From Oscillospiraceae bacterium (lineage in GTDB: Bacteria > Bacillota_A > Clostridia > Oscillospirales > Oscillospiraceae), in assembly GCA_017415945.1 (NCBI GenBank), contig JAFQDR010000055.1:1-56364 (forward strand): DNA of 56,364 nt, given 5' to 3'. The position numbers were made by a program, and so were the translations under genes. Of the stretch, positions 1-6,246 are shown piece by piece. Each line of letters opens with the position of its first letter. Position 1 is the first letter of the stretch. Under the pieces are notes generated by a model. It was not told where the DNA came from and made no database searches. It was given only the letters and a program-made list of their open reading frames with translations.

Positions 1-1
1 C

Positions 2-76
2 CCGGTACCCCGCAGTGGCATCGCTGCGTTTGTCCCGAGAAAACAAAGCTTTCTATATCTCAGCGAGCAGAGCTGA
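2..76 (+). CDS. 3' end of a probable paralogue of the downstream lipoprotein gene (partial)
   Basis: The first bases read in frame to a TGA at 74-76 and end in LYLSEQS, exactly the last seven residues of the lipoprotein encoded at 141-2405. The preceding residues are only loosely similar (IAAF here against TAAL there). The simplest reading is that a second copy of the same solute-binding lipoprotein family lies just upstream in tandem. Only about 24 codons are visible, so the assignment rests on the shared C-terminus; a small duplication of the gene end could also explain it. Confidence 0.45.
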   Translation, partial: PVPRSGIAAFVPRKQSFLYLSEQS

Positions 77-140
77 GGGTTGTCCCGGTGCAGTCATTAA
101 AATGTGAACCAATCTTACCCGATCAGAAAGGAGTCATTCC

Positions 141-2405
141 ATGAACCATCTTAGAAAAAATATTTCCCTCCTGCTCATCGCCGCACTGGCGGTCAGTCCG
201 CTTTCCGGCTGCGGCTCCATGATGGAAAAATCCGGCAGTACACTCGAGGTCTCCCTCGATACCTCGTACCGCACCGCACGCTTCCTGCCGAATGAGCACG
301 GCGTACCCCGGTGCACCTGGGGCAGCAGTGTCCTCCTTGAGGAATTCTTCAGTTCGCCGCTCTCCAAGGATGCCAATTATTCCGATCTCTACTGGTACGA
401 TACCGAAACTGAAAATGCTGTCCGCTTCCGCCCGAAATGCGTCGATGACCGTACGGAAGGAAATTATGTGCAGGTGCCCATGGCCTTCCATCTTGAGGAT
501 GGCCGGACGGGGATTGTCTGCATTGAATCGAAAGCGATCTACGAGGAACAGTGCCGCCGCTGCATCGAGTATTATGACGAGCAGATGCAGTACCTCGAGA
601 CCGTCGAGATTCCCGACAGCTTCCAGCCCGACACGCCCTATACATACTGGATGGAATATACCTGGATGGATGCAGCCGGCAACTGGTATGTCCTGAACGA
701 AAACTACGACACAGGGGAAGAATTTTATACTGCCTACAATAAGGACTTTGAGAAGCTCGGCAATATCGATGTCGAGAATGTCGCTTCCATGACCCAGGGC
801 AGCCGGCCGGGCACCATGTATACCGCCGTTCACAAGTATGATCAGGAGACCGACCAGTCCTATGTGGAGGTCTTTGAGGTCAGTGCCGAAGACGGCACAG
901 CGATCAGCACGCAGAATTTTCATGATGCGTATGATTTTGAATTTTTGTCCGATGCCGGTGACTATGACTATCGTTATCGGGATGCCTTTGGCATCTACGG
1001 CGTCAAGGACGGCGAGGCCACGCAGCTGCTCGACTGGATCAATTCTGATGTAAATCTGTACACGGTGAGACATGTCTATGCACTCGACAATGGTCAGTTC
1101 ATTTTCGACCAGTGGGAAGGCGGTCAGGACGGCGGCATGATGTCGGCAACGCCCCGCACCGAGGAGGAGATCGCAAACACACAGCTCATCAGCCTTGCCG
1201 TTGTCAATATGGAACCGAAGCTCCGTGATGCCGTGATTGCCTACAACCGGCAGGCAGAGAATACCCGCATCATCGTGGTCGATTACGGTGCCATGGCAGA
1301 ACCGGGCACAAATGGCTATGCACAGCTCAAGAGCGATATGCTCGACGGCATTGTGGCGGACATGATCTGTGCAGACGGCCTGAATTTTGCAAGCCTTGCC
1401 GGCAAGGGCATGTTCGGGGACTGGTACACGCTCATGGATGCGGATGAGGAATTCCGCCGTGAGGACTACCTCTCCAACTTCTTTACTGCATACGAATACG
1501 ATGCAAAGCTCCAGCGGCTCGGCCCTTCCTTCACCGTACTGACAGCGGCTGCCAAGACCGAGTATGCCGGCACGGAAGAGGGCATCACCCCCGAGCAGTT
1601 TGCTGCCTACAAGGACAGCATGCCCGAGGGCATGGATCTGACCAATGAGCTTGTTGTGAGTTATAAAGACTATGATTTACTGTACTGGTTCGGCGGGAGG
1701 CAGAACCTCTGGATCAATCCGTATACAGGAGCGTGCAGCTTTGACAATCCCGCATTTGCTGCTGTGCTGGAGCTGAACCGTCCCATCCCGCCGGAGGAGC
1801 AGCCGCAGAACGATGAGGAGCAGCAGGCACTCTTTGATGCGATTCCGTATGCCTTCCGTGAGGACAGGGCACTTGTGTGCTTTACACAGATCACGGAGCC
1901 GCTGGATTACCATAAGGTGTGCCGTGCCACCTTCGGCGATGCACCCCTGACATGGGTCGGCTATCCGATGGAATATGATACGGGCAACGGCGGCGTTTTT
2001 GCGGCCGATTTCACCGTGTCCTACAATCCCGAGTCGGAAAGGAAAGCAGAGATGTGGGATTTCATGAAGCACCTGCTGAGTGCGGAGTATCAGAATACCG
2101 TGACGGATGCCATGCCTTTGCATCTGGAGACGCTCCAGAAGCGTATTGACACGACTGTCCGCTTCAAGGGGGCAAAGGTGCAGCTCGGCAACACAGAGGT
2201 CAACATCGGCGGTGCGAGCGAGGAGGGGATGGCGGCATTCCGCAGCTACCTCGAGGGCATCCGCACGTCGTATTACGGCGACGAAGAGGTGCGCAGTATT
2301 ATCGAAGAGGAATTTCAGGCAATGCTGGCAGGGGATGCCTCTGCCGAAGAAACGGCCGCCCTCATCCAGAGCCGTGTGAGCTTGTATCTGAGCGAGCAGA
2401 GCTGA
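141..2405 (+). CDS. Large extracellular solute-binding lipoprotein
   Basis: 754-aa secreted lipoprotein. The N-terminus has a short basic stretch, a hydrophobic core and a lipobox LSGC with the acylated Cys near residue 24. Residues about 30-330 look like a beta-rich domain with repeated aromatic and acidic strands. The C-terminal half (from about residue 360, VVNMEPKLRDAVIAYN onward) reads like a family-1 ABC solute-binding protein, with conserved-looking FNADMICADGL-type and MWDFMKHLLS segments. It probably binds a carbohydrate or oligosaccharide outside the cell; no permease or ATPase gene is in the window. The start follows AGAAAGGAG seven bases upstream. A strong terminator follows the stop, so it ends its own transcript. 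Substrate is not predictable from sequence. Confidence 0.75.
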   Translation: MNHLRKNISLLLIAALAVSPLSGCGSMMEKSGSTLEVSLDTSYRTARFLPNEHGVPRCTWGSSVLLEEFFSSPLSKDANYSDLYWYDTETENAVRFRPKCVDDRTEGNYVQVPMAFHLEDGRTGIVCIESKAIYEEQCRRCIEYYDEQMQYLETVEIPDSFQPDTPYTYWMEYTWMDAAGNWYVLNENYDTGEEFYTAYNKDFEKLGNIDVENVASMTQGSRPGTMYTAVHKYDQETDQSYVEVFEVSAEDGTAISTQNFHDAYDFEFLSDAGDYDYRYRDAFGIYGVKDGEATQLLDWINSDVNLYTVRHVYALDNGQFIFDQWEGGQDGGMMSATPRTEEEIANTQLISLAVVNMEPKLRDAVIAYNRQAENTRIIVVDYGAMAEPGTNGYAQLKSDMLDGIVADMICADGLNFASLAGKGMFGDWYTLMDADEEFRREDYLSNFFTAYEYDAKLQRLGPSFTVLTAAAKTEYAGTEEGITPEQFAAYKDSMPEGMDLTNELVVSYKDYDLLYWFGGRQNLWINPYTGACSFDNPAFAAVLELNRPIPPEEQPQNDEEQQALFDAIPYAFREDRALVCFTQITEPLDYHKVCRATFGDAPLTWVGYPMEYDTGNGGVFAADFTVSYNPESERKAEMWDFMKHLLSAEYQNTVTDAMPLHLETLQKRIDTTVRFKGAKVQLGNTEVNIGGASEEGMAAFRSYLEGIRTSYYGDEEVRSIIEEEFQAMLAGDASAEETAALIQSRVSLYLSEQS

Positions 2406-2407
2406 TA

Positions 2408-2454
2408 GGAAGGCAGCACCGCCCCCCAACGGCGGTGCTGCTTCCCTATTTTTT
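2408..2454 (+). terminator. Rho-independent terminator after the lipoprotein gene
   Basis: GGAAGGCAGCACCGCC pairs with GGCGGTGCTGCTTCC (one bulged G) around a short C-rich loop and is followed by a run of six T. It separates the lipoprotein gene from the tRNA promoter. Confidence 0.9.
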
Positions 2455-2481
2455 GAAGAAAAAACTTTTTTGAAAAAAGGC

Positions 2482-2510
2482 TTGACAAAATTCGGGAAGT
2501 GTGATATAAT
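2482..2510 (+). promoter_or_regulatory. Sigma-A promoter of tRNA-Trp
   Basis: Perfect TTGACA (2482-2487) and TATAAT (2505-2510) separated by 17 bp, with the mature tRNA starting 35 bp downstream. A consensus promoter is expected for a stable RNA gene. Confidence 0.9.
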
Positions 2511-2544
2511 ATACAAGTCGTGAGTCATTGCGATAAAATTTGAT

Positions 2545-2618
2545 AGGGGCGTAGTTCAACGGTAGAATAGGAGTCTCCAAAACTTTTGACGAGGGTTCGA
2601 TTCCTTCCGCCCCTGCCA
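2545..2618 (+). tRNA. tRNA-Trp (anticodon CCA)
   Basis: A full cloverleaf can be drawn. Acceptor AGGGGCG pairs with CGCCCCT (2608-2614). The D stem is GTTC/GAAT. Anticodon stem GGAGT/ACTTT encloses loop CTCCAAA with anticodon CCA at 2577-2579. T arm GAGGG/CCTTC encloses TTCGATT. Discriminator G and encoded CCA end at 2618. The gene is intact even though its last 23 bp are the left attachment core of the ICE, so the element regenerates the 3' end on insertion. Confidence 0.95.
2596..2618 (+). repeat. attL core (tRNA-Trp 3' end)
   Basis: 23 bp beginning TTCGATTCC and ending CCCCTGCCA, identical to 45988-46010. The next base on each side differs (G/A before, C/G after), so the shared core is exactly 23 bp. 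It spans the T loop, T stem 3' strand, acceptor 3' strand and CCA. Confidence 0.92.
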
Positions 2619-3032
2619 CTTGATAACCGGTCAGAAAATACAGGAAATGTATGCTCTGACCGATTGTCATATTGACAGGAAATAGTTTGAACATTCATAA
2701 CGGAACGGCAGTGTTGTCACATTGGTTCATGCCAATGCACCGCTGCATAAGAAGTGTTTGTTCTCCTTACCACTCAAATCTCACTTTCATTGCCTCTCTG
2801 GATACCGTCCAGAGGTTTGAAGAGTGTATGGATCGCTCGTCTGTTGTCTGTCTGCAAACTTTGAACAGATGTCGTGGCGTACATCTTCTATGGCTGCCGA
2901 GATTTCATACCGGCATGAGGATGAATGCGTTATGAGGTGTTCGATATTCGGTTGTCAAGTTCCATGTAACATTCGTGCAACAGTCGAAAAATAATGCAAG
3001 CCCTTCAGAATGCACGAAACATACTGAAAGGC
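2619..3032. other. ICE left-end non-coding DNA with inverted repeats
   Basis: I see no convincing gene here; the longest frames lack ribosome sites and look random. Ten bp inside attL is an 8-bp perfect inverted repeat, CGGTCAGA (2628-2635) and TCTGACCG (2655-2662), followed by a small TGTCA-TAT-TGACA repeat at about 2665-2677. Repeats this close to an attachment core are plausible integrase or excisionase arm sites. No excisionase gene is recognisable nearby. Confidence 0.4.
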
Positions 3033-3061
3033 TTGACAAAATCTATTTCTTGTGCTATAAT
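3033..3061 (+). promoter_or_regulatory. Rightward promoter of a convergent pair
   Basis: Perfect TTGACA (3033-3038), 17-bp spacer and TATAAT (3056-3061). It points right into DNA with no good ORF and faces an equally perfect leftward promoter at 3201-3229. Confidence 0.8.
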
Positions 3062-3067
3062 GAAAGA

Positions 3068-3194
3068 AGTTGCATTAAAACGCACACAAATAGCATTCTC
3101 ACTAAGTCAGCCAGATGTTCCTGCATCTGTTTGATTACGAGGTACAAGTTGTCGCCAAACATCTTGTGCCTTGTGGGGGTGCTTATTTTGTTAC
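3068..3194. ncRNA. Overlapping convergent transcripts (antisense RNA pair, type I TA-like)
   Basis: Two consensus promoters face each other, with predicted starts near 3068 and 3194, so about 126 bp is transcribed from both strands. The rightward RNA can form CAGATG/CATCTG and AGGTACAAG/CTTGTGCCT hairpins. The leftward RNA contains a 35-codon frame starting MFGDNLYLVIKQ at about 3166, and the rightward RNA a 30-codon frame, but neither has a visible ribosome site. The layout is that of an antisense-RNA switch or a type I toxin-antitoxin cassette; which strand, if either, is translated cannot be decided from sequence. Confidence 0.45.
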
Positions 3195-3200
3195 CCTTCT

Positions 3201-3229
3201 ATTATAACACATTCTTCTTGGATTGTCAA
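3201..3229 (-). promoter_or_regulatory. Leftward promoter of a convergent pair
   Basis: On the minus strand TTGACA (complement of 3224-3229), 17 bp, then TATAAT (complement of 3201-3206). It fires toward the promoter at 3033-3061. Confidence 0.8.
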
Positions 3230-3259
3230 CCAGATATAAGAAATTTTTTGCAAAAAAAT

Positions 3260-3288
3260 TCGTCCCTGATAATACTTATCGGGGACGA
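3260..3288 (-). terminator. Bidirectional-looking terminator
   Basis: A 13-bp stem (one G-T pair) with a TAC loop, flanked by an A-run on the plus strand that becomes a run of seven T after the stem on the minus strand. It lies about 40 bp past the stop of the membrane-protein gene at 3328-4089 and most likely ends that transcript. Confidence 0.85.
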
Positions 3289-3327
3289 TTTGTTGTATCA
3301 ACTATTTTGAAAAGAAAAAATGTGTAA

Positions 3328-4089
3328 TTAGAACAGCGATGCAATCGCAAAGAACCGGAGGATACAGTAGCAGATGATAATCACCAGCAGCACAAGCCCT
3401 ACAGAAATCAGCATAGCTCCTAATGCTTCACCTAAGATGCCAAATACAATTGCAAGACCGAAATTCGATGTCAATATCAAAGATCCTCTCAACAAGAATC
3501 CCCAAAGTCCTGCCTGTAAAACGCTGTTTGCGAGCAAAACGAGCAGCACGATGCCGACAAGAATTATCGTAACAATCAATACATTCTTTGAGAAGTCAAT
3601 CCCAGCCTGCCAGTTCAATTCTGTAGACAGTGCGTAAATTGTGATATGCAGACCTACAATCAAGGCAGGGAGCACCCCAGAAAGGGCAGTAATTTTGGGC
3701 AGTGAGTCAGTTGATATGGCAGGAAAGCGTCCCAAGGGGAGTTTTTGCAGCACATAATTGATCGGTCTTGCACATAGCAGTTCAACAAGCACTGCTACGA
3801 GACAAATCGGAACGATCATCATACCATTGTCATTTTGAGTACAACGCATTCCAAATTCACATAACCTATTGATAAATGCCCATTTCGCAAACGTACACTC
3901 TGTTTCTACAGCGGGGAGTGAGAACATCACATACACAAACAAGGCGATAGCTGCAAGTGCGATTATGCAGCAAAATGTTCCGCCAATTGTTTTGAAGGTC
4001 TCTGCAACTTTCCCCTTTTTTGATTCCTCTTTGGCTAATATTGTATCCATTTCATCGGGGGACATCGTTCTGAATTTCATTTCTTCCAT
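3328..4089 (-). CDS. Polytopic membrane protein of unknown function
   Basis: 253 aa. The start is the ATG at 4087-4089, preceded by AAAAAGGTGAG; the longer upstream reading frame has no ribosome site and runs past the promoter. An approximately 35-residue charged N-terminus (MEEMKFRTMSPDEMD) is followed by about six hydrophobic helices, around residues 36-58, 90-107, 134-155, 168-190, 200-222 and 225-248. There are no catalytic motifs I recognise. It has its own promoter and terminator, so it is a single-gene unit at the left end of the ICE, separate from the conjugation operon. Candidate roles such as surface or entry exclusion are guesses from position only. Confidence 0.7.
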   Translation of the reverse strand: MEEMKFRTMSPDEMDTILAKEESKKGKVAETFKTIGGTFCCIIALAAIALFVYVMFSLPAVETECTFAKWAFINRLCEFGMRCTQNDNGMMIVPICLVAVLVELLCARPINYVLQKLPLGRFPAISTDSLPKITALSGVLPALIVGLHITIYALSTELNWQAGIDFSKNVLIVTIILVGIVLLVLLANSVLQAGLWGFLLRGSLILTSNFGLAIVFGILGEALGAMLISVGLVLLVIIICYCILRFFAIASLF

Positions 4090-4120
4090 ATGCTCACCTT
4101 TTTCGTTTGATTCTTTTATT

Positions 4121-4149
4121 ATTTTAGCAGATTTTATATTCTCTGTCAA
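4121..4149 (-). promoter_or_regulatory. Promoter of the membrane-protein gene
   Basis: Minus-strand TTGACA (complement of 4144-4149), 17-bp spacer and TAAAAT (complement of 4121-4126), about 30 bp ahead of the ATG at 4089. Confidence 0.8.
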
Positions 4150-4273
4150 GATATACGAGCTTTGATTTACTTTATTGAAAAAGAAAGAGGATTTCAGCCT
4201 GTTTCTCAAACATGTGGATTCATGACATTTTAGACAAGATTTCCCTCTGATTTTGTGCAACACCACAAAATAC

Positions 4274-4284
4274 ACTCAATGAGT
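4274..4284. promoter_or_regulatory. Palindromic operator copy 1 (upstream)
   Basis: ACTCAATGAGT, a perfect 5-1-5 palindrome, centred exactly 42 bp (about four helical turns) upstream of the near-identical site inside the promoter at 4305-4333. The spacing would suit cooperative binding or looping by a dimeric repressor. Confidence 0.6.
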
Positions 4285-4304
4285 TCAAAAATCACGTTTT
4301 GCTA

Positions 4305-4333
4305 TTGACTTTTATACTCATTGGGTGTATAAT
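4305..4333 (+). promoter_or_regulatory. Promoter with embedded operator, driving the small-gene cassette
   Basis: TTGACT (4305-4310), 17 bp, TATAAT (4328-4333). The spacer contains ACTCATTGGGT (4316-4326), a one-mismatch copy of the ACTCAnTGAGT palindrome, placed six bases after the -35. A repressor bound there would block RNA polymerase directly. The promoter at 5506-5534 has the same geometry. Confidence 0.85.
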
Positions 4334-4381
4334 TAGAATGTAAGCAAAACTCGAATAAGCACCACAGAAAGGAAATGGATT

Positions 4382-4657
4382 ATGGAAACAAAGTATGGCT
4401 ACAAGGAAATCAGACGTGTCAGCATGATGGCACTGCGTTCCCTCTGTATCAAGATGAATTGGTTCGTCAAGGCTACAAATAAGGAATACGCAGTGTTCCT
4501 TAACTATGCAACGAACGAAACCGTGACAACCGATGATCTGGTAGAAATGGCAACACAGGTCAAGGAGTACAGCGACACGCACTTTGAAATCGAGGATATT
4601 ATGTATCTGATCGCTGAATGCTGCCACACATATTTTGAAGAAACGGAGGAAGAGTAA
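4382..4657 (+). CDS. Small protein of unknown function (cassette gene 1)
   Basis: 91 aa, not recognised. It starts at the ATG preceded by AGAAAGGAAATGG and is first after the operator-controlled promoter. The sequence is mixed alpha/beta with a basic N-terminal third (KEIRRVSMMALRSLCIKMNW) and an acidic C-terminal tail (YFEETEEE). It has no membrane segment. The next gene begins two bases after its stop, so the two are translated together. Being first in an ICE-borne, repressor-controlled operon fits a modulator or anti-defence role, but nothing in the sequence proves it. Confidence 0.7.
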   Translation: METKYGYKEIRRVSMMALRSLCIKMNWFVKATNKEYAVFLNYATNETVTTDDLVEMATQVKEYSDTHFEIEDIMYLIAECCHTYFEETEEE

Positions 4658-4659
4658 GC

Positions 4660-4983
4660 ATGAAGAACTTAAAAGTGCTGACGAAGTATGTAATGATCGA
4701 GGGCGACACCTTTGCCCTCATCAGTTTCGATACGCCTGAAAATATGGTTGATATGTATGGAAGTCGAACCTACGGATTGATCGACTATAAGTACATTGGG
4801 GATGATGGCAGACTGACTAAACCGCTGATGTATGGGGAGATGGCAATCTCATCTACACCGGCTAAGGCAATTGAACAGATGCGACGGCTGACTATCAGCA
4901 GTCGCTGGAGAGATGCACATCCGAATGCCACCGATCAGGAGTTTGCGGATTTTCTGCTTCAGCTTTATCAGATTCAGGCGTGA
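4660..4983 (+). CDS. Small protein of unknown function (cassette gene 2)
   Basis: 107 aa, soluble, not recognised. GGAGGAAGAG, the last codons of the preceding gene, acts as ribosome site for the ATG at 4660. The N-terminal half looks like a beta-sheet (VMIEGDTFALISFDTPENMV, GLIDYKYIGDDGRL). The C-terminal half is helical and basic (AIEQMRRLTISSRWRDAHPN). Second in the palindrome-controlled cassette. Confidence 0.7.
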   Translation: MKNLKVLTKYVMIEGDTFALISFDTPENMVDMYGSRTYGLIDYKYIGDDGRLTKPLMYGEMAISSTPAKAIEQMRRLTISSRWRDAHPNATDQEFADFLLQLYQIQA

Positions 4984-4999
4984 GAGAGGAGAGACGGAC

Positions 5000-5215
5000 A
5001 TGAAAAAGATTTTGTTTGAAACTATAGTGGCAAATGCCAAGGGTCTCCCAGCATGTGATTTTCCAAATGATGAAGTTCTTAGAGCGTTATGTCTTGAAAT
5101 GACACCGAGTCAGCGGATGGAATTCACAAGCATCTGTCTAAAAAAAGGGGTAATGGAGTATAACTATGGAAATATCGTTACAAAGCACAGAGGCTTTGTT
5201 GTTGTTACTCGGTAA
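5000..5215 (+). CDS. Small protein of unknown function (cassette gene 3)
   Basis: 71 aa. Of the possible in-frame starts, the ATG at 5000 is chosen because GAGAGGAGAG lies just upstream and the gene then starts 16 bp after its neighbour. The protein has an alpha-helical core (NDEVLRALCLEMTPSQRMEFTS) and a short C-terminal beta strand (HRGFVVVTR). No known domain is recognised. It overlaps a possible 38-codon ORF in another frame at its 3' end. Confidence 0.65.
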   Translation: MKKILFETIVANAKGLPACDFPNDEVLRALCLEMTPSQRMEFTSICLKKGVMEYNYGNIVTKHRGFVVVTR

Positions 5216-5282
5216 TCCCAGTAAGAGAAACAGTGCAGCAGGGCAGAAGAACTGTCCTGCTGCTTTTATGGAGGAATTATGA
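5166..5282 (+). CDS. Possible 38-aa coupling ORF
   Basis: A short frame starting at ATG 5166 (GGAG eight bases upstream), overlapping the end of cassette gene 3 and ending in an ATGA overlap with the start of the next gene at 5279. The overlap suggests translational coupling, but the peptide is low in information and may simply be a leader. Low certainty. Confidence 0.25.
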   Translation: MEISLQSTEALLLLLGNPSKRNSAAGQKNCPAAFMEEL

Positions 5283-5509
5283 TTGTAATTGAAACCGATA
5301 GAATCTACGCAATTTATTGCCGAACTAACCGCCGTGTGAAATGGCAATATGCTGAATATTGTGGACGCTATAGAACACCAGAGGAGGCGATCGAGGCAGC
5401 AAAAATGCACTACGGTGATCGTGCGTTTGAATACATGATTGAAAATCCATTCAACGATGAATTTGAAATGCTGACAACTGGTTTTGTCAATTGGAAAGGG
5501 AAATCTTGA
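5279..5509 (+). CDS. Small protein of unknown function (cassette gene 4)
   Basis: 76 aa with ATG at 5279 behind TGGAGGAATT. The N-terminus forms likely beta strands (MIVIETDRIYAIYCRTNRR), followed by an aromatic-rich stretch and a PEEAIEAAKMHYG helix. This compact layout suggests a small alpha/beta domain; no family is recognised. It is last in the first rightward unit, just before the second operator-bearing promoter. Confidence 0.65.
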   Translation: MIVIETDRIYAIYCRTNRRVKWQYAEYCGRYRTPEEAIEAAKMHYGDRAFEYMIENPFNDEFEMLTTGFVNWKGKS

Positions 5510-5534
5510 CTTCCGTACTCAATGAGTGTATAAT
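5506..5534 (+). promoter_or_regulatory. Second palindrome-bearing promoter, driving the HTH gene
   Basis: TTGACT (5506-5511), 17 bp, TATAAT (5529-5534). The spacer holds a perfect ACTCAATGAGT (5517-5527) six bases after the -35, the same offset as at 4305-4333. Autoregulation by the HTH protein encoded immediately downstream is the obvious inference. Confidence 0.85.
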
Positions 5535-5564
5535 ATATATAACAATTTGAAAGGAGAAAACATC

Positions 5565-5894
5565 ATGATTGCATTCAGCGATTATCGAAAGCTGTACGAA
5601 TCAGCAAAAGACCATGAAGAAGTTGATACATATATCACAACCTTCGAAGGGGATCACGATAAGGCATTGTTAGAAACCATTTACTCGTTTGTCCATGAGG
5701 GAATTGTAGGAATGATGAGGGCAGAGCATATGCTGTTGACAAAACTTGCTGACAAATACGGTTTACCATACAGAACGGTACAAAATTGGCGAGACGGTAC
5801 ACGAAAGTCACCAGATCATGTGATGCTGCTGCTCGGATATGCTGTAATAGCTGAAACATACTTTACTGAAAAAGAAAAGCAGGAAACCTCTTGA
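5565..5894 (+). CDS. Small helix-turn-helix protein, probable repressor of the cassette
   Basis: 109 aa from the ATG at 5565 (AAAGGAG eight bases upstream); the longer frame would begin upstream of the -10 box and is rejected. Residues about 55-95 form a helix-turn-helix of the kind LTKLADKYGLPYRTVQNWRDGTRKSPDHVM, common in small Firmicute regulators. The N-terminal half is helical and may dimerise. Two promoters around it carry ACTCA-n-TGAGT, so it probably binds that palindrome and represses both itself and the small-gene cassette. Residues EEVDTYIT (codons at 5616-5639) are encoded by one copy of the dispersed 24-nt motif described in the findings. Confidence 0.7.
   Translation: MIAFSDYRKLYESAKDHEEVDTYITTFEGDHDKALLETIYSFVHEGIVGMMRAEHMLLTKLADKYGLPYRTVQNWRDGTRKSPDHVMLLLGYAVIAETYFTEKEKQETS
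5616..5639 (+). repeat. Dispersed 24-nt motif, copy 1 (in HTH gene)
   Basis: GAAGAA followed by GTTGATACATATATCACA. Sense strand, coding EEVDTYIT. Confidence 0.6.
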
Positions 5895-5919
5895 CTTTCC
5901 TGCCATGATCGTGTATAAT
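5891..5919 (+). promoter_or_regulatory. Antitoxin RNA promoter
   Basis: TTGACT (5891-5896), 17 bp, TATAAT (5914-5919), starting inside the last codons of the HTH gene and firing toward the 3' end of the toxin gene. Confidence 0.8.
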
Positions 5920-5925
5920 AAAACT

Positions 5926-6010
5926 AAAGAGAGTGCACCGGTTGACGGTCGCTCCCAAAGTAGTGTTAAGAAATAACCGCTAAGTTTGGTCGCTTGGGCG
6001 GTTATTTCCT
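5926..6010 (+). ncRNA. Type I antitoxin RNA
   Basis: A predicted RNA of about 85 nt from the promoter at 5891-5919 to the terminator stem AAATAACCGC (5971-5980) / GCGGTTATTT (5998-6007) followed by a T-rich stretch. It is complementary to the last codons and 3' end of the toxin mRNA. Near its 5' end an ACCG/CGGT hairpin shows loop bases GTTGA, and the toxin leader has a GGAT/ATCC hairpin showing GGTCA, so a loop-loop contact is possible. Convergent transcripts sharing one bidirectional terminator are the hallmark of Fst/par-type and holin-like type I systems. Confidence 0.65.
5971..6007. terminator. Shared bidirectional terminator of toxin mRNA and antitoxin RNA
   Basis: A 10-bp perfect stem AAATAACCGC/GCGGTTATTT with a 17-nt loop. 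It contains the stop codon of the toxin on the minus strand. Confidence 0.75.
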
Positions 6011-6106
6011 TTTATCATTGTGAAAAATCGCATACAGGAGCGAAACCAGACCAACCAGAAAAATTCCGATCTGTGTGAGTTCAGCTAATGTTATGTATTG
6101 TTCCAT
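6002..6106 (-). CDS. Holin-like/Fst-like type I toxin peptide
   Basis: 34 aa, beginning MEQYITLAELTQ, followed by a single membrane helix IGIFLVGLVSLLYAIF and a charged tail HNDKRK. This size and layout is typical of type I membrane toxins (Fst/Ldr, TxpA, putative holin-like toxin families), which depolarise or disturb the membrane when their antisense RNA is lost. The ATG at 6104-6106 has a strong ribosome site GGGGGTGAG. Its promoter at 6173-6201 leaves a leader of about 60 nt. The toxin probably stabilises the ICE by post-segregational killing. Family membership is inferred from architecture. Confidence 0.75.
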   Translation of the reverse strand: MEQYITLAELTQIGIFLVGLVSLLYAIFHNDKRK

Positions 6107-6172
6107 GATCTCACCCCCATTTCTGGGAGCAGGATTGACCGCCATCCGTTTTCAGACGCACTCTCTGATTCC

Positions 6173-6201
6173 ATTATACATCAGCGGTCGATTTTTGTCA
6201 A
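6173..6201 (-). promoter_or_regulatory. Toxin promoter
   Basis: Minus-strand TTGACA (complement of 6196-6201), 17 bp, TATAAT (complement of 6173-6178). Stronger consensus than the antitoxin promoter, which has TTGACT. Confidence 0.85.
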
Positions 6202-6220
6202 GATATGATGCCATACGATA

Positions 6221-6244
6221 GGACGAAGGTGAAAGCCTCCGTCC
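6221..6244 (+). terminator. Hairpin between the TA locus and the traX operon end
   Basis: GGACGAAGG / CCTCCGTCC (one G-T pair) with a 6-nt loop, followed on the plus strand by TTTTATTTT. It lies immediately beyond the stop of the TraX gene, so it may also stop leftward mRNA from running into the toxin gene, although the U-tract is better for rightward RNA. Confidence 0.5.
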
Positions 6245-6246
6245 TT

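Noticed and set aside
123..1073. Long open frame on the minus strand opposite the lipoprotein gene
   Set aside because: No ribosome site, and its codons mirror the GC-rich third positions of the real gene; it is a shadow frame.
2672..3310. Two ORFs of 87 and 111 codons in the ICE left end
   Set aside because: No ribosome sites, random-looking composition, and both promoters of the convergent pair lie inside the second.
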